The notes under the pieces were generated by a model. It was not told where the DNA came from. It saw nothing but the letters and a program-made list of their open reading frames with translations, and made no database searches. A program made the position numbers and the translations under genes. 64,000 nucleotides of DNA from Marsupella aquatica (Eukaryota; Marchantiophyta): assembly GCA_973895155.1 (NCBI GenBank), contig OZ316895.1, positions 23,436,001 to 23,500,000 of the forward strand, in the 5' to 3' direction. This document shows, in pieces, positions 11,046 through 23,846 of the stretch (position 1 is its first letter; every line of letters starts with the position of its first letter).

Positions 11046-14000
11046 CTAAACAGAACCAACAGGTTGCTTTTCCAAGGCTGCTTTCGCAAACTGCAAAGCT
11101 TCCTCCACAGTAGATGCTGATTTTAATGCAGTTATATCGATAGAGGGCTGCTGTCGTGCAAGCTTTGGGAGGAGAGAAAACTCCTGGAAACAAGTAAACC
11201 CAGTAAACCTTTCAAGTTAGATGAAGTCCGTAACTTCCACTTAGGCAATATAAACAGAACCTCAAGGTATCTTCAGAAGACATGCAGAGCCAGTTCAGTA
11301 ATACGTGATCACATCAGAACATGGGACCCCCCATATATGTAGGACGAGCTGACTTCCTCTATCCCGAAATTGCAAAGCGACCAAAATTCCACATTTGTAT
11401 TGCAAAATTTTCAATGAGAATCTGAGTTCCTTTATCAGGCCATGTTCCTTCCCAGAAGAAGGGACACCAGGATCCGACCGATTCCCCAGTATCCCTGAAT
11501 TCTTAATATGTCCCAAGTGTGCTCTATCCAGACTCGTTAAGGCAGTCGAACGCAGCCGTAATTCCTAGATCCAATCCCCAAAAGTAATTGGCTTGAAAAA
11601 CATGTACTGTACTACGTTCATCTTGACCACGAACTCGCAAGGATTACGCAATTTTATCAAAGAAGCTGACTCAGGATAGAGGAGAAAATTACCTCTGGAG
11701 AACCGCTTTCCAGAAAAACACCCTTCAACCGCCCTGCAACATAATGTCTCAACTTAGTATATGTTCTTTTCAATAACTCTCAAGCTTGGTGCGCCTACCT
11801 GCTGGAGATTATAAGTCAAATTCGTAACAAAAGATGGCCTGGTATGTTAGAACCTTTATACGACTGTCGATCAAGGTATCGCAAATTTGGTTAATTTCAG
11901 AATTTCCCTACAGGATTCATGTGAGCATAGCCTGAGATAATCTTTTGTCAGTTACCTGTTTTGTTTTGGTAGTGGACAAGTGCGGAACTGCATACTTTTA
12001 GATCCCCCTTCTAGATTCTAAACCAGTTCATGGAAAGCGGAGGATAACATATTTGCAGAACCTCCAAAGACTGCTGTGCGAAACATCTATATCCAAACTT
12101 GAAATGGACAGACCTGATAAGCAGCTGTCTAATGAAAACAGTGCGACAGCCGTTGCTCATTGTCCTACACATAATACAAAACCTACAAGACACTGCTTTC
12201 CCGTCAGAAATCTTACCTGATTCTACCCAGAACGCAGCATATTTAGGATCAAAATTTCCAATTTCGGCAACCTCTCCGACTGCACAACTCAAATTGACAA
12301 TTCATCAGCAACACGAAATATGACAAGGCAAGTCGAAAACTTTTCGAGGCAAGAAAAAACGACAAATATAATAATGAGTGCACAACTTTCTTTAGCAGGA
12401 TAGCAACCATAACGATATTCACCGTCAAAAGGCAAATTTGAGGGGCATTAACCCTTGTACCCTTACCATTAGTGCCATAAAATTGCCACCACACCTTCCG
12501 TCCACTGCCTGGATATTCAAATGTTCTTGAATAGAAAAACGGTAGATAATCATACCTGCAACCATGACTTCACGGATTAAAAATAAACGCCGTACAAGAC
12601 CATTGAACAAATTAAGCCGCATGGATGCATATGCTACAGTAACTGAAGAAATATAAATTCTATTAAAGGAAGGAAAAATTTGGATGACTGTCCGGGGATC
12701 AACACCACAACCAATCACGTGATTTCATATCCCACAAATTCCTTCCAAAGTTGTAAACAAACTTTGGCAAAGAGCCCAAACCAAAAGGATAGTTGTCTTC
12801 GGAGTGAAGGTTTGAGGTACCGAGTATATAAGTGGGAGTACATACTCTTCCGAGCCATTCTGCAACATCGATTTCACACAGTGTGTTGCTGACTTGCGGG
12901 CGTGATCAACATGCTCAACTCTCTCTCTCCTGCCATATATCTAAAACGACCGATGGATGCACAGTAAGCTTTTTTATTGGAACTTGGACTGTACGCAAGA
13001 CTGGAAGAGGAACCAGTAAATCCTACAGTAAGTGATCCTTCTGTACACGAGCCTTTCTACTCCAGGGACTTCATCAATATGCTTTCAATGTATAGTTCGT
13101 CAGTGAGAACTAACCAACACCGAGGTATCATCCACTGGTCTGACTTTCCACATAACTTCCACAACTTTTTATGGCATGCAATTTAAGATAAAGAGCTTAG
13201 AATAGTGGCGGCTGACTGCTACATATTGTGATTTATAAATAACCTCCAAGCTTGAAAGAACTTCAACTGACCCGAAGTGGAAAAGCAGCTACATCTCCAA
13301 TTGCAAAGATTCCAGGTGAACTTGTCCGGAACAGCCCATCCACCTAGAAATAAGAAAAAGCTTCAAAGCAAGCATATACTTAGGGCTGCATAATCACATC
13401 CTGTCCCCTCAAATCGTTAAGTTCAACCCAAAAGTTAAACACATGCTCCCCAATTAAGTCTCCTAGGAACCAGTCTTCGAAATGCATAGCAAATTGACCC
13501 ATTTCTGGAGAATAGTTGGTTAGATGTTTTGAATTTCCCGTAAGATTACTGGGATTCTAGTTCAACTGGTTACAGCTATTCCTGATTTTTAATAAAAGTA
13601 CTCAGTGAATATGAGAGGAATAAGGACAAAACCTCAATTGCTCCAAGAGCTTCCTTCAGTCCAGATTCCAACCAAGGGCCAGAAGCTGGTTTGGCTCCGA
13701 TGCCCACAACAACCTGGATTCGCCACCATGAATCAATTAACGGAAAACTAAATCAGTGTCTCCAGACGGATGGAAGGAGCAGGGGAAGGGGCAAAGATTT
13801 TTCTTCTGAATGAGGGCTATCATCTGGAATTAAGAGGTATCACTCGAAAGCTTGGAGCAGTCTCCGTTAAAAGCCTATTGACACTTCAAGGCAGAATTCA
13901 TTCTACCGTGCAGAATTCATTCTACCGTGTCTGGCCAAGTCATCAACAGATCAACAAGACGTACTTTCAGGAATTAAGAAGTGAGCAGAGGTTTTCTTTT

Positions 14001-16966
14001 TAGCATTATAAAGAAAACAAAAAATCTTTTGTATCATGAAACGATCTTATTCGTCCTGTGCTGAAATATACAAGCAAACAAGGACACAGTTTGTGATTTC
14101 TTTCACAAACGAGTTAATTTGAATTTCGTACTCACAGTATCAGCATCCAAAACTGTGCCATTTGCGAGTTCCACCTTTGCAACTCCACCATTGTCTCCAG
14201 GGATGAGCTTTGATACTGACGTTTCCTGGTAACCCCAAAATTTTCCATTGCTTCAAGATTCCAAGGCTCATGGACGTGCTATAATGTGAACTCTGACAGT
14301 TGCTAGATTCGCTTCTCTCCAGGTAGTTTGATCTACAAAGCATCTGTATAACCTACGCATGTTTGTGTTGCTGATACAGTACTCAAGGGACCAAGGAAGG
14401 AAATAGACTGTTGATATTCCCTGAAGTTCACAAACCTTGACAATGTTTACTTCGTTCTTTTCCAGGAGCCCCTCGTACAATTTGGCGATGGTTGGAGTGA
14501 AAAGCCGAGGCATAACATGCTTCTCGGGAAACACAAGCTGCAGAAAAAAGGTATCCATAAGTCGAAGCAAGAAACAACTAGAAATTCATTGCAAGCTTAG
14601 CTGTCCCCAACACGTCTACAGCAAGACCATGTCTGGCCAGGAGAACAGGCCAATACCGTTACATCCAACTTCCAAGCAGTAAGTGCGGCAGCTACTTCCA
14701 GTCCAATGTACCCTCCCCCTATGACCACCACCTTCTTCGCTGTTTTCTGCCAACCAGCGCATACGAAATGTGAGTTCAACAATGTCAAGAGGTCACAGGA
14801 GTATTTGAGATATTAAACTACCTTGTTGTAAGGATTTGTGTCCGAATTCTACAAAGTAATTTTCAAGCTTTTACTGACAAATAATTGATTCTAAAATGCT
14901 ACTTCCCATTACTTGGCGTGGTGCCTTGGGCTCGACACGGAGCGTTCACAAACTTGTACATTTCTGATTTAGACATTCAGGTTTCTTACCAACTACGAAT
15001 CAAATTCGTGGTCCCATGAAGTGATATTTGCGGTTGTCGACTCTGTAGAGAGCATGAGATCAAGGTTTATTGTATGGAAATTAAAATGGGTAAGCCAATG
15101 TTGAAGATGGAACATACCAAACCAGTAAGTAACGAATCAGTATCTGCAACGTCACGGATGTAGTAAACACCTGGAAGTATTCCTCCAATTTTTTCAGGCA
15201 ACCTGCAGTACACAAGGAACATCCAACAACCCTTATCAGCCCAAGAAAGACACAGCCTGCATCTGCCATTTCTAAATTTGTAATGCATCAAGGTACTGTC
15301 ATACTAGACCACCCATGTCCAATTAATTTGCAGTTTTGTTTGTTCCTATACGAATGGATGAGGCTCCCTTGCTGAAGACTTACTTGGACGAGCCGCTGCC
15401 AGTAGCAATGATGAGTTTTTCGAATTTGATAGTGTCCCCCGAGGACGTTGTCAAGCTGTGCTCACCAATATTAAGTCCTGTTACAGTGGTGCCGTAGTGC
15501 ACCTTCACCAAGCCCAGTCATTGCTTTCGGTCGCATTTGAATGAACTCAACCCTCGTTAAGTAATAGAAATCTAAATGTGCATTCAGTACGCAAATATAA
15601 TCGACACTCCTGATCTGTTATTTGACTTTCACGGAGAATTAGATAAGATCTTCCGGCTCCGCTTCTCACAGGAACATAAGGTTTTCCGATCCTTACCTCA
15701 ATTCCATGCTCCTTGTACCATTCTGGGGTTTGCCGCTCCCCTCCACCCCCTACACTGGTATGAAAGCCCTGATAAACATGGGCAACTCAGATTGAATTCA
15801 AACAAAACCCTAGATTCATATAGATCATGCAGTGAGAACTTTGAAGCCTCTTGTAAACATCATTAGCTCTTCTTGTATACCTACGTCAGCTGAGGCTTGG
15901 AACAAGAGGGCAATTTAGTAAAGACTACTCGAGAACCATCATCGTAACCAACACACGGTCTACAAAAACACTCAGTTTAAACAAAACCTCTCATCTATTT
16001 GCAAGCATTCTTCCCTTACATTCAAGTCCAATCAAACACATTGTAAAGCCTATACTCCCGGAGCGGATTTCAGGAACAAGACAGTAAAGAGAGCTGGAGG
16101 AGACAAAACACATCAACTAATATATAAACCCAGCCAGATAATTCTAGACAACGTACCGGTAATCTTGGTGGGCTTTTGTCCAGAGGGAAAAGATACCCTT
16201 TGGTTAAGGTTGGGCGTTCATACGGAGCCACATTCTGCAGAGCAAAAGAACCATGCCAACAAATTCCATGAACTATTCAAATCTCATCAACGACAACATT
16301 ACTCGGTCAATCAGCACACTCTCGAGGCCTTCACTAAATTTGCAGAGAGTCCCAGAGCTCAGCACAATACCTCTTTTCCAACGATGCAAACTTTGCCTTC
16401 AGCAATTCCATTCTCGACAAATGCCTTGGCTGCATATCCAGCAGCATTTCCTCCTCCCACGATAACATATCTGCAGATTGCGCGAACTAATTTGCTTGAA
16501 ACTCCTTTAAAATTACAGTCTGAAACTCTGTTTGCGAGCCCACCACTTCGACTGACTAGACAACTGGTTTGTCCTACTTAACGGTTACATGCTGCTTGGC
16601 TTCCTTAATTGAATCGTGCACACAGATTTTGCAAGGGGAGTTGGAATAGTTGGAATCTGACATTATAGCTCACGACAGCACTGAAGTTCAAGAAGTTGAA
16701 GAGCTTCGTCTCAAGGGAGAAAAGGCCTTGATCCTAGCACAGACAAGCACGAACCATCTAGACACAGTCGATTGCTACCGCACTCACTCTGTATTATTAT
16801 TGATTTGAGCTGCTGCAGTAGTAACGAGCCGGAAGTTGCAAGCAGCCGGAGCTGCAACCACACCTGACGAGGACGCCGAAAAGAGATCACTGACTGACGG
16901 GAAAGATCTCCCCACATACGAGCCTCCCAACATCATCGTCCCTCTCCTCAACCCCGCCACAGCCAT
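11046..16966 (-). CDS. MDAR: monodehydroascorbate reductase, organellar type (16 exons)
   Basis: NADH-dependent FAD enzyme that reduces the monodehydroascorbate radical to ascorbate in the ascorbate-glutathione cycle. Exons in coding order: 16966-16788, 16470-16371, 16234-16157, 15768-15697, 15502-15384, 15202-15118, 14746-14657, 14537-14436, 14225-14136, 13713-13633, 13343-13272, 12940-12846, 12555-12467, 12279-12217, 11733-11693, 11183-11046. All introns are GT..AG and all junctions keep phase, giving 497 residues, the usual length of the organelle form. Seen: a Ser/Ala/Arg-rich, acid-poor transit peptide (about 1-55); an FAD Rossmann motif VIVGGGNAAG after residue 60; an NADH-binding motif GGGYIG at 221-226; the second FAD motif FAIGDVAAFP (Asp349); and the family blocks VEHVDHARKSA, VWWQFYG and GNFDPK. 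It should be targeted to chloroplast and/or mitochondrion, like Arabidopsis MDAR5/6. No damage was seen. Confidence 0.96.
13892..13929. repeat. 19-bp tandem duplication inside a reductase intron
   Basis: CAGAATTCATTCTACCGTG occurs twice in a row in the intron between the exons at 14225-14136 and 13713-13633. It is away from both splice sites, so no effect is expected. Confidence 0.85.
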
Positions 16967-17260
16967 CCTGGAAAATAAAACTCCCCTTCCTCACTCCCTC
17001 TGCTGCTGCAGACATGAATCAAAATCAGACAAACATCCGAACATCCCAACATCCGAAACATCAACCACACAATTCATTCTGCAGGAGTAAACTTGGTTTC
17101 GGTAGACACAAGAACTCACAACCAAAGCAACAGCTCTCCGAAGTGGGTATGGGTATTGATGGTTCCTCTTTCCTTCTTTCCCTCTGTCCACAATCTCTGT
17201 GTGCTCGCTTAGTGTTTGTCTCTGTGTTCTGCTGCTGATCTCTATGAAGTGGGTCTGAAT
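16967..17260 (-). promoter_or_regulatory. upstream region of the reductase gene, C/T-rich
   Basis: This is the DNA immediately 5' of the reductase start codon on the minus strand. It is rich in C/T tracts and CTGCTGC repeats, typical of plant 5' leaders. No definite TATA box was identified. Short open frames on the plus strand here look incidental. Confidence 0.4.
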
Positions 17261-17499
17261 GCTCTCAAGTGTCGTTCATGTCTGCGTGTACTAGAGGAGC
17301 AGCACTTTTGGAAGAACACCACCAAAAGAACTCCTGTACACCTGGTCATGGATATCGTTTGCCAAGTGGCTTCTTAGATCGCTTTCCTCGTGGCTTGCAT
17401 TTTCAGACTCCTATCCTTATTTTTTCTCAGCTTGGGCCACTAAGAGCTCTTTCCTAAGGGGGAAATTGTGAGGTTTAGACTTGAGTAATTTTTTTTCTC
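17261..17499. other. spacer, no feature seen
   Basis: Single-copy-looking DNA between the reductase upstream region and the satellite. It contains no recognisable gene. Confidence 0.35.
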
Positions 17500-17998
17500 C
17501 AGATTTCAAAGGTATAGGCAAGAAAATGAAAATCACAAGGTTTCACAAGATGCCTGGATTGGAAGCCACAACACGCATAGACTCCTCTGGAACATTATGT
17601 TTTATTCAGATTCAGATGGCACCTTTCTTTTGTCCAAATGATCAAGAAAATGAAAAATCACAAGGTTTGACAAGATGCCTGGATTGGGAGCCACAACTTG
17701 CATGGACTCCTCTGGAACATTATGTTTTATTCAGATGGCACCTTTCCTTTGTCCGAATGGTCAAGAAAATGAAACTCACATGGTTTGACAAGATGCCTGG
17801 ATTGGCAGCCACAACTAGCATGGGCTGCTCTGGAACATTATGTTTCATTCAGATGGCACCTTTCCTTTGTCCGAATGGTCAAGAAAATGAAACTCACATG
17901 TTTTGACAAGATGCCTGGATTGGCAGCCACAACTAGCATGGACTGCTCTGGAACAGTATGTTTTATTCAGATGGCACCTTTCTTTTGTCCGAATGGTC
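17500..17998. repeat. minisatellite, about 118-bp unit, four copies
   Basis: The unit contains CAAGAAAATGAAA, ACAAGATGCCTGGATTGG, CCACAAC, CTCTGGAACATTATGTTT and CAGATGGCACCTTTC. Copies start near 17518, 17640, 17758 and 17876. The last three are nearly identical and the first is the most diverged. The two open frames through it shift between units because the period is not a multiple of three, so it is not a repeat protein. Confidence 0.9.
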
Positions 17999-18671
17999 AC
18001 CCTTTGGGCGTCAAAAGAGTGTTTGGTCCATTGGAGTTGTGAGGTCAAACATTGGACTCCATCTTAGTTTAGAGATAGTCTTGCACTGGATCTCAGGTGT
18101 TCATTGCTTATTGGTTTGGTGGGTGAGGTAAACTAATATAACTTCCCTCATATATGCATTTGGAAACCTGACACCCCCAATCTGCTTTGGTCCCTTATGA
18201 AGGTCACTGGCAACCCAAGGGCAATACACGAACACGGCCATGCACAGGTCAAGTGGTTTCTGTTATAGTATTGTAAAGAATTAAAGTTAATGATTGAAGA
18301 AGATTGAGTGTACGTAAAGTATACATTATTTTATCTCGGGGCCTTACTCAAAAGAGGGCCCTTATCACACAATTGTTTTTGGGGCATAAACATCCTAGGG
18401 TTTTACCCTATCTTTTCGGATTATTCTAGGAAATTTTCAAATTTTGTTCTGTTATCAGTATCTTTTCTTTAAATACTCAAAGTTGGACTTAAAATTTTAT
18501 GTTGTTCTTCCACAAAAGTTTATAAGTCTTCCACCCAATAAAAAAGTCTATAATTATTTGTTTGTGATGGGTCAGAAAATAATTGAGGAGTAACTTTGGG
18601 ACATTTATTTATGAGTGTATAATTATTAGAGAGACCTTGGGGGTTCCACTTTCACAAAAATGACACATCAC
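17999..18671. other. AT-rich spacer, no gene seen
   Basis: Long AT-rich DNA with no open frame of note, ending at the target duplication ATCAC (18667-18671) of the following solo LTR. Confidence 0.4.
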
Positions 18672-19015
18672 TGTTAGATATTGCTCTAGTCTTGTGACTC
18701 ATGAGCTAACCACAGTTAGTCTAACTCGGGTTAGGACTTAGCTAATGTTAGCGGTAGTGCTGTTGTGCATATAGCCAGGGCTGATGCCAGACCCTGGTGG
18801 AACTTAGGCTCATTGTTACGGAGCTAGTTGAGAGATAGGGAGAGCTTGTGCTGTGGATGCTTGGTATGGCCGGTCGGCCTAGAGTGCAGTAAAGCTCTTG
18901 TGTGTTCCTATGGACGGAGCCTCATGTGGAGGTGAACCACGTATCTCTCTGTGTCGACTATTGTGCGTTGGATGGTTCATGGGCTTGCCGTTGCGAATGT
19001 CGTCTATGCTCAACA
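18672..19015 (+). mobile_element. solo LTR, 344 bp, with 5-bp target site duplication ATCAC
   Basis: The element starts TGTTAGATATTGCTC and ends GCTCAACA, so the ends form a TGTT..AACA inverted repeat. ATCAC directly precedes it (18667-18671) and directly follows it (19016-19020). A same-length copy in the opposite orientation lies at 42754-43097 with its own target duplication. Shared internal words include CTTGTGACTCA, GGTTAG, GTGAACCACGTA and GTGTCGACTA. No internal retrotransposon genes are present, so this is a solo LTR, probably Ty1/copia-like from its TGTTAGATAT start. Plus strand is taken as the TG..CA reading. Confidence 0.88.
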
Positions 19016-19094
19016 ATCACATGCTACAAAGTATAGGGTCATTTGATTGGTCCTCAATGAAGACTTAATTTTTTTTTGAGAAGAACAGTATAGT

Positions 19095-19300
19095 CTTTAA
19101 AATCCAATTTTGACACTTATAAGAACAAAAGAGCATTTTTTTAATCAAATTTTGGAATATTCCAAGAAGAATATTCTTACTTTTAGGGGTAAAAAAATAT
19201 TTTTTACATTATAGGGGGTCCAATGCCTACATCAACTGAAGGGGTGATGGGGACTGGCCTCCTACAGTGAGACCCCCAAGGTGAGGACTCAAATGGTACA
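19095..19300. repeat. dispersed repeat flanking the solo LTR, related to 43150-43345
   Basis: Shared words in the same order and orientation are AGCAT, TTTTTAATCAAA, TTGGAATA, TCCAAGA, then GTGATG, GGCC and AGTGAGACCCCCAAG. A related solo LTR lies on the left of both copies. Either both LTRs landed near members of one older repeat family, or a larger segment was duplicated before insertion. Confidence 0.65.
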
Positions 19301-19355
19301 AGCCAAACAAAAACATGTGATTACTTAATGAGCAATAATTAATGACAAACTTCTA

Positions 19356-19420
19356 ACTTGGGCTAAGGGCAACGATCCTTGGATGTGAATGGAAGGTCTC
19401 TAGCTCAAGTCCCACTAGGC
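19356..19420 (+). repeat. possible tRNA-derived SINE fragment
   Basis: TTGGGCTAAGGGCAACGATC looks like an A-box region, followed by AGGTCTCTAGCTCAAGTCCC, a B-box-like sequence. The spacing resembles tRNA-derived plant SINE heads. No tail or target duplication was identified, so confidence is low. Confidence 0.3.
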
Positions 19421-21330
19421 ATTTCACGAATCAATTGCAATTTAATTTATGGGGTCACATGAGACATGTGGAACAACTCAAGCCTATCTTACCAGGTAAA
19501 TAACAATCAAATACAAGTCATTGAAGGAGGTCCTAATTTCTATCATGTAAGAAACAAAGACAGAACCCTTAGTCATATGAGTAAATCAAAAACTAAATGA
19601 TTACTAGCTAAAGTACTCAGCATTCTCAATACATAATTTTTCATAATGTCTTAATATAGCGGCTGGCATTGAGTTTGCAAGTCAATATCATTCATGATTT
19701 ACGGTCCTACTCATGTCGCTCCAACCTCCAACCCTTCCTCTCGAATTATTCCCATTACGTATTATATTCCTCAAGTTCTTGTCCAAGTAGTTGGCTAGAT
19801 TCAGTCCACGGTATTTCACGCTTCAAAAGAATTACTAGTGAATGAGACCCTAAGGAATCATCACCGCTTTCCTTCTGCCAACATTTGTTTGCTTTTATGT
19901 CTCATTACTGCAAGGAAGCTGTCTATCTTAATTGTAAGAAGAGAAAAAGGTAAATTAAGGAAGCTAAAGGGAAAACCCAATTTTTTTTGAATATCATGTG
20001 TGATTTTTTTGAGGCTGCTATATGGCACGAACACCTTCTACCCTATTTTGTCTTATTAGCAGAATAAGTCTGAATTTTCTTTTAAATCTAGCCTAGTCTA
20101 TCATTTCGCTTTGTATTGGTTTGAATTCAACAATTTTTCTAACCCCTTTAACTATTTCAAGTCCATGATTTTCATTTGATATGTTAGGTTTTACTATGAT
20201 AGCTTATCATGTATGTGATGAGATTTTTATTCTCTCATTCGTTCTCTATGGCATGGCAAGGTTAGACTCACCAGAATGCACCAGTACAAAAACCAGCCAT
20301 GCTAGGTTATATCTCCATTGGAGAAAAACTTTCCAACCCTTATGGTTTAGAGGTTAATAGGTGTCACCTAAATAGTGAATCTCTCAATAGGGCCTAAATG
20401 TAAAGTACAAAGCTAGAGTACAAAGCTAGCATACTTCTATGTCAACCACAAAGTACTATACCCCTAAGGTACTTTGACTTATAAATTATGTACTTGTCTT
20501 TCACCTAAAAAGTAAGGTAATTTCTTCACTTTAAAGGTGTGCATTTTTATTCCATTTATTTCTTTGAATCACTATTTTAATATATTTGAATATGATGCTA
20601 TAGCTGCTATTTGATAGACTATTTAAATTAATTGGTAGTTTACATAGGGTACCATTGACATTATTGTCAATAAGTTAAAATATCTGTGTCTAGAACGAAC
20701 ATGCTATATGATCCTTGACTAAACTGAAACCTCCTAGTTTTCAAACAGAATATTTTACGTTTTCAATATTCAAGCTTATGTATTTCTCCAAGTAAATGCA
20801 TACATCCTTGACACTTTTGCTGTTTAGGCCCTCCCTAGCCTCCCTAATATGAAAGGACCTTCTATGAGGGATAATCCTGAGTTTTGCATGCTTTCAAATT
20901 GAGTCCAACATTGGTGCTTTCAAGTCCAACCAATATAAGTCCAAAATAGAGTTGTCTCACCTTTTTAGTCCGGGAGTTGGCATGACATTGCCATCAATAT
21001 TAGATTAGGATATTAGGAATTAGGAATTGTCCCTATATGTTGAGGAAGAATTAATTTAACAATTTGCTCTTGTTTTGTTCCACTATGATATCAGTGTCTC
21101 CGGACCTTTGAATGTGTTTATTGGGGTCTTTTTTGAGAAAACACTGAGAAACCATAAATGATTGAAATAAGTTTTTGAAAGAAAAGCCATGTCTTCGACA
21201 GCACGATTGACAAGGTGTTCCTTGGAGTCAGACTGAACCCCCATAGACACAAACCAAACATCCAATTCTATTACAAGTCTTAACAATATCTACAATTTGT
21301 CTACCAGTAAGCTCTTGATTTGTTGCACTT
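19421..21330. other. AT-rich gene-free DNA
   Basis: No open frame, RNA gene or transposon end was recognised. It separates the solo LTR from the 3' flank of the first kinase gene. Confidence 0.45.
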
Positions 21331-21339
21331 TGGTGCACA

Positions 21340-21652
21340 TCCGAGTCTCCAGACCCAACCCTTTTGATGCGCCAGGGGGGTGGGGGTGAGGGCTACTTCC
21401 AGAACTCCCAACCCTTTGTATCTATCTAATATAATGGAAGTTTTCCAAGTTTCTGAAAATTAGGTGATATAGGTGTATTTGGAATGAATTATGGAGATAA
21501 ATTAGGGGATATCCTACTTTTCACTATTAATTTATGTGATATGGATCCCCCCTGAGTGGGGTGTGTCTTGGAAGACCTAAGCATTGCATCTAACACACCA
21601 GGTGCTAGGGTCATTCCTGGGGCTGCTGACCCTCCATTGTATTGTATCCACT
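21340..21652 (-). other. 3' region of RLK1, including its out-of-frame former coding tail
   Basis: A continuous minus-strand frame from about 21734 to 21489 gives a charged helical sequence (KKQEREL, ERERKM, then KELEWIQYNGG). It continues the style of the RLK1 C-terminus in another reading frame. The stop used by the current RLK1 frame is at 21653. A diverged copy of this DNA is at 26480-26850. Confidence 0.5.
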
Positions 21653-23725
21653 CTAGCTCCTTAAAACTAACTGGCATTTTCCGTTCCCTCTCCATATGAG
21701 CAGACAGTTCCCGCTCCTGCTTCTTATCCACCATTTTCCGCTGCCCCTCTTAGCCGCCATTTTAGGCTCCCTCTCCTTAATTCTAGCCGCTATTTTCCGC
21801 TCATGCTCCTTACTCTTAGTAACAATCTGCTCATGCCTTGTTTTTCTCCTGAACGGTGAACATGTACTGAGGAACCACTGTCCACATATACTGAGGAAGG
21901 ACCGTCTAGGGAAGAGGATATCGATGGCAGGGATCTTCACTACCCCAGCGAGCATTTGGACTACATCTCTCATAGAAGGGCGATTCCGAGGATTGATTTC
22001 AGTGCAGTGCAACCCAACCTTCAGCACCATCTCCATCTGTTTAGCGTCGTAGTCACCCTGTCGCTTATCTACAGTACTTAGCAAATTACCTTCACTATGA
22101 GCTCGACGGACCCAGGGCACAAGACCCACGTCCTTTGAAGCACCCGTCAGAACTCTTCGGCCACATGCAACCTCTAGGATCATGATACCATAAGCAAAGA
22201 CATCGGCTTTGGCTGAGAATTGCTGTTCAGAGTATACTTCTGGAGCTATATAACCCGGGGTTCCAGCCATTTGGGTTGATACTGGTTTCCTTTTATGATC
22301 TACCAGTCGAGCAACGCCAAAGTCCCCTAGCTTTGCATTCCAGTCCTTGTCAAGTAAGATATTTGAACATTTTATGTCTCGATGAATGACTTGCTGCGTC
22401 AAGCCTTGGTGCAGATAGTCGAGGCCATCTGCAGCGCCCGCCAATATCTTGAACTTTTGCGGCCAAGACAGCGAAGTCGTTCCTTGCGTTGGCTTAAACA
22501 GGACGTCTTCTAGACTGCCATTGGGCATCAGATCATAAACAAGCATGTACTCCTTTCTGCGCGAATCAGCACAATATCCTCGAAGTTTGATCAAATTTCG
22601 GTGCCACACCTGGCTTATGATGACAACCTCACTCTTGAACGCCTTCTCACCGTGCCTCCGGGTGGCATCACGACTCATTCTCTTGATTGCCACTTGAATG
22701 CCAGACGTCAACGTTCCTTTATACACAACCCCAAATCCTCCTTTCCCTAGTATTAACTCATCGCTGAAGCCTCTGGTGGACTCTCTCAACTCACCATACT
22801 TGTATTTCTGCGGGACTCCCGTTAAGTCAAGCGTTAAACCTTCTGCAGACAATAACAACAAACAATTCATCACGAACAGCGGAACATCCATCCTCGGGAT
22901 CTATAGCCATGGTCGATCAGTACTGAACTCAACTTATCTTCAAACTTCCCCCAGAAAATTGTCGCTGGTTTAATAGTGTGATGTGATACTCATGGTTCCT
23001 CCCTTACACTTAGTTTATAGAGAATTTACTGTTGTGCATTTTACAATGTGCCATTGAGAATATTCTACCTTTACTGGGGTTTGGAATGAATCGACGAGAT
23101 AACCTCTCAAATCAATGCCCAGCCATAGCCATGTGTTACAAATCTTGATATTGCAACGAAAACAAGGCCACAGTTTTAGCTGATCGAATCCTAATTCCAG
23201 AACCACGGGCCAGGAGGATGGATCCAAGTCCGTTGCAGTCTCCAGAGAAGAAGCTGAAGGTCGGTATCCGATCAAGCGTACTTGGGGAGCATGACGATTC
23301 TCGGCTGTCTTCAACAAAACCTCAAAAGTGGGAGCTATCAAGACGGATCAGACAAAAGCGTGAGTTCAGGCAGGAGAATTTACAATCCTTGGGATCGAGC
23401 TAGAGACCAGCAAACTCACACACCCATACGAAATAAGAAAGACAAGCAGCGCCACAGCGTCTAGGTACGTCTGAGGCGCGCCCTAGAAAGTGGTCGTCAC
23501 TGGAATGCAGTTCGAAGTTACTAATCCGAACTTGGTTTGTGTCCACTAAGATCACAAATCTCGAATCCTTTGGACTACGGAGTTCAGACGTACGTTGTAA
23601 GGTCCCGTATTAAGTGAACATCCACACAGGTATGGCACGTTTTGGAATCAGCACGTGCACAAGTTCCAATCCACAGGCACAGGCAACGATAGGCACTCAC
23701 CTTGTTTCGGAACCGGCACCTCCAT
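21653..23725 (-). CDS. receptor-like cytoplasmic kinase, copy 1 (RLK1)
   Basis: Serine/threonine kinase of the plant receptor-like (Pelle) family, closest in style to lectin-receptor kinase domains. Exon 1 (23725-23701) encodes MEVPVPKQ plus one base before GTGAGTG. Exon 2 (22842-21653) begins after TCTGCAG and joins in phase, giving about 404 residues. Seen: glycine loop GKGGFG (41-46), lysine in VAIK (62), αC glutamate in FKSEV (about 80), HRD (162-164), DFG (182-184) and APE in YIAPEVY, so catalysis looks intact. The model has no signal peptide, ectodomain or membrane helix; an undetected distal exon cannot be excluded. Unlike copies 2 and 3 it has a Lys/Glu/Arg-rich tail, frameshifted near 21735-21750. 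Substrate unknown. Confidence 0.85.
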
Positions 23726-23846
23726 CTCGTTGCAATCTCTCAGCTGACTCGACAGTTCGGCGCTGTCTGTTCTCACAAGATCGCTACTGTAAACGTTAAA
23801 CTCTACATAAAAACGCCCTCAGGCTCCTTTCCCTCGATCTCCGTCC

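Noticed and set aside
17481-18042. Open frames through the 17.5-kb repeats as a repeat protein
   Set aside because: The unit is about 118 bp, not a multiple of three, so each unit is read in a different frame; a satellite explains it better.
23015-23341. Minus-strand frame inside the RLK1 intron as an extra coding exon
   Set aside because: The equivalent positions in RLK2 and RLK3 are broken by indels and stops, and tiny exon 1 joins the kinase exon in phase without it.
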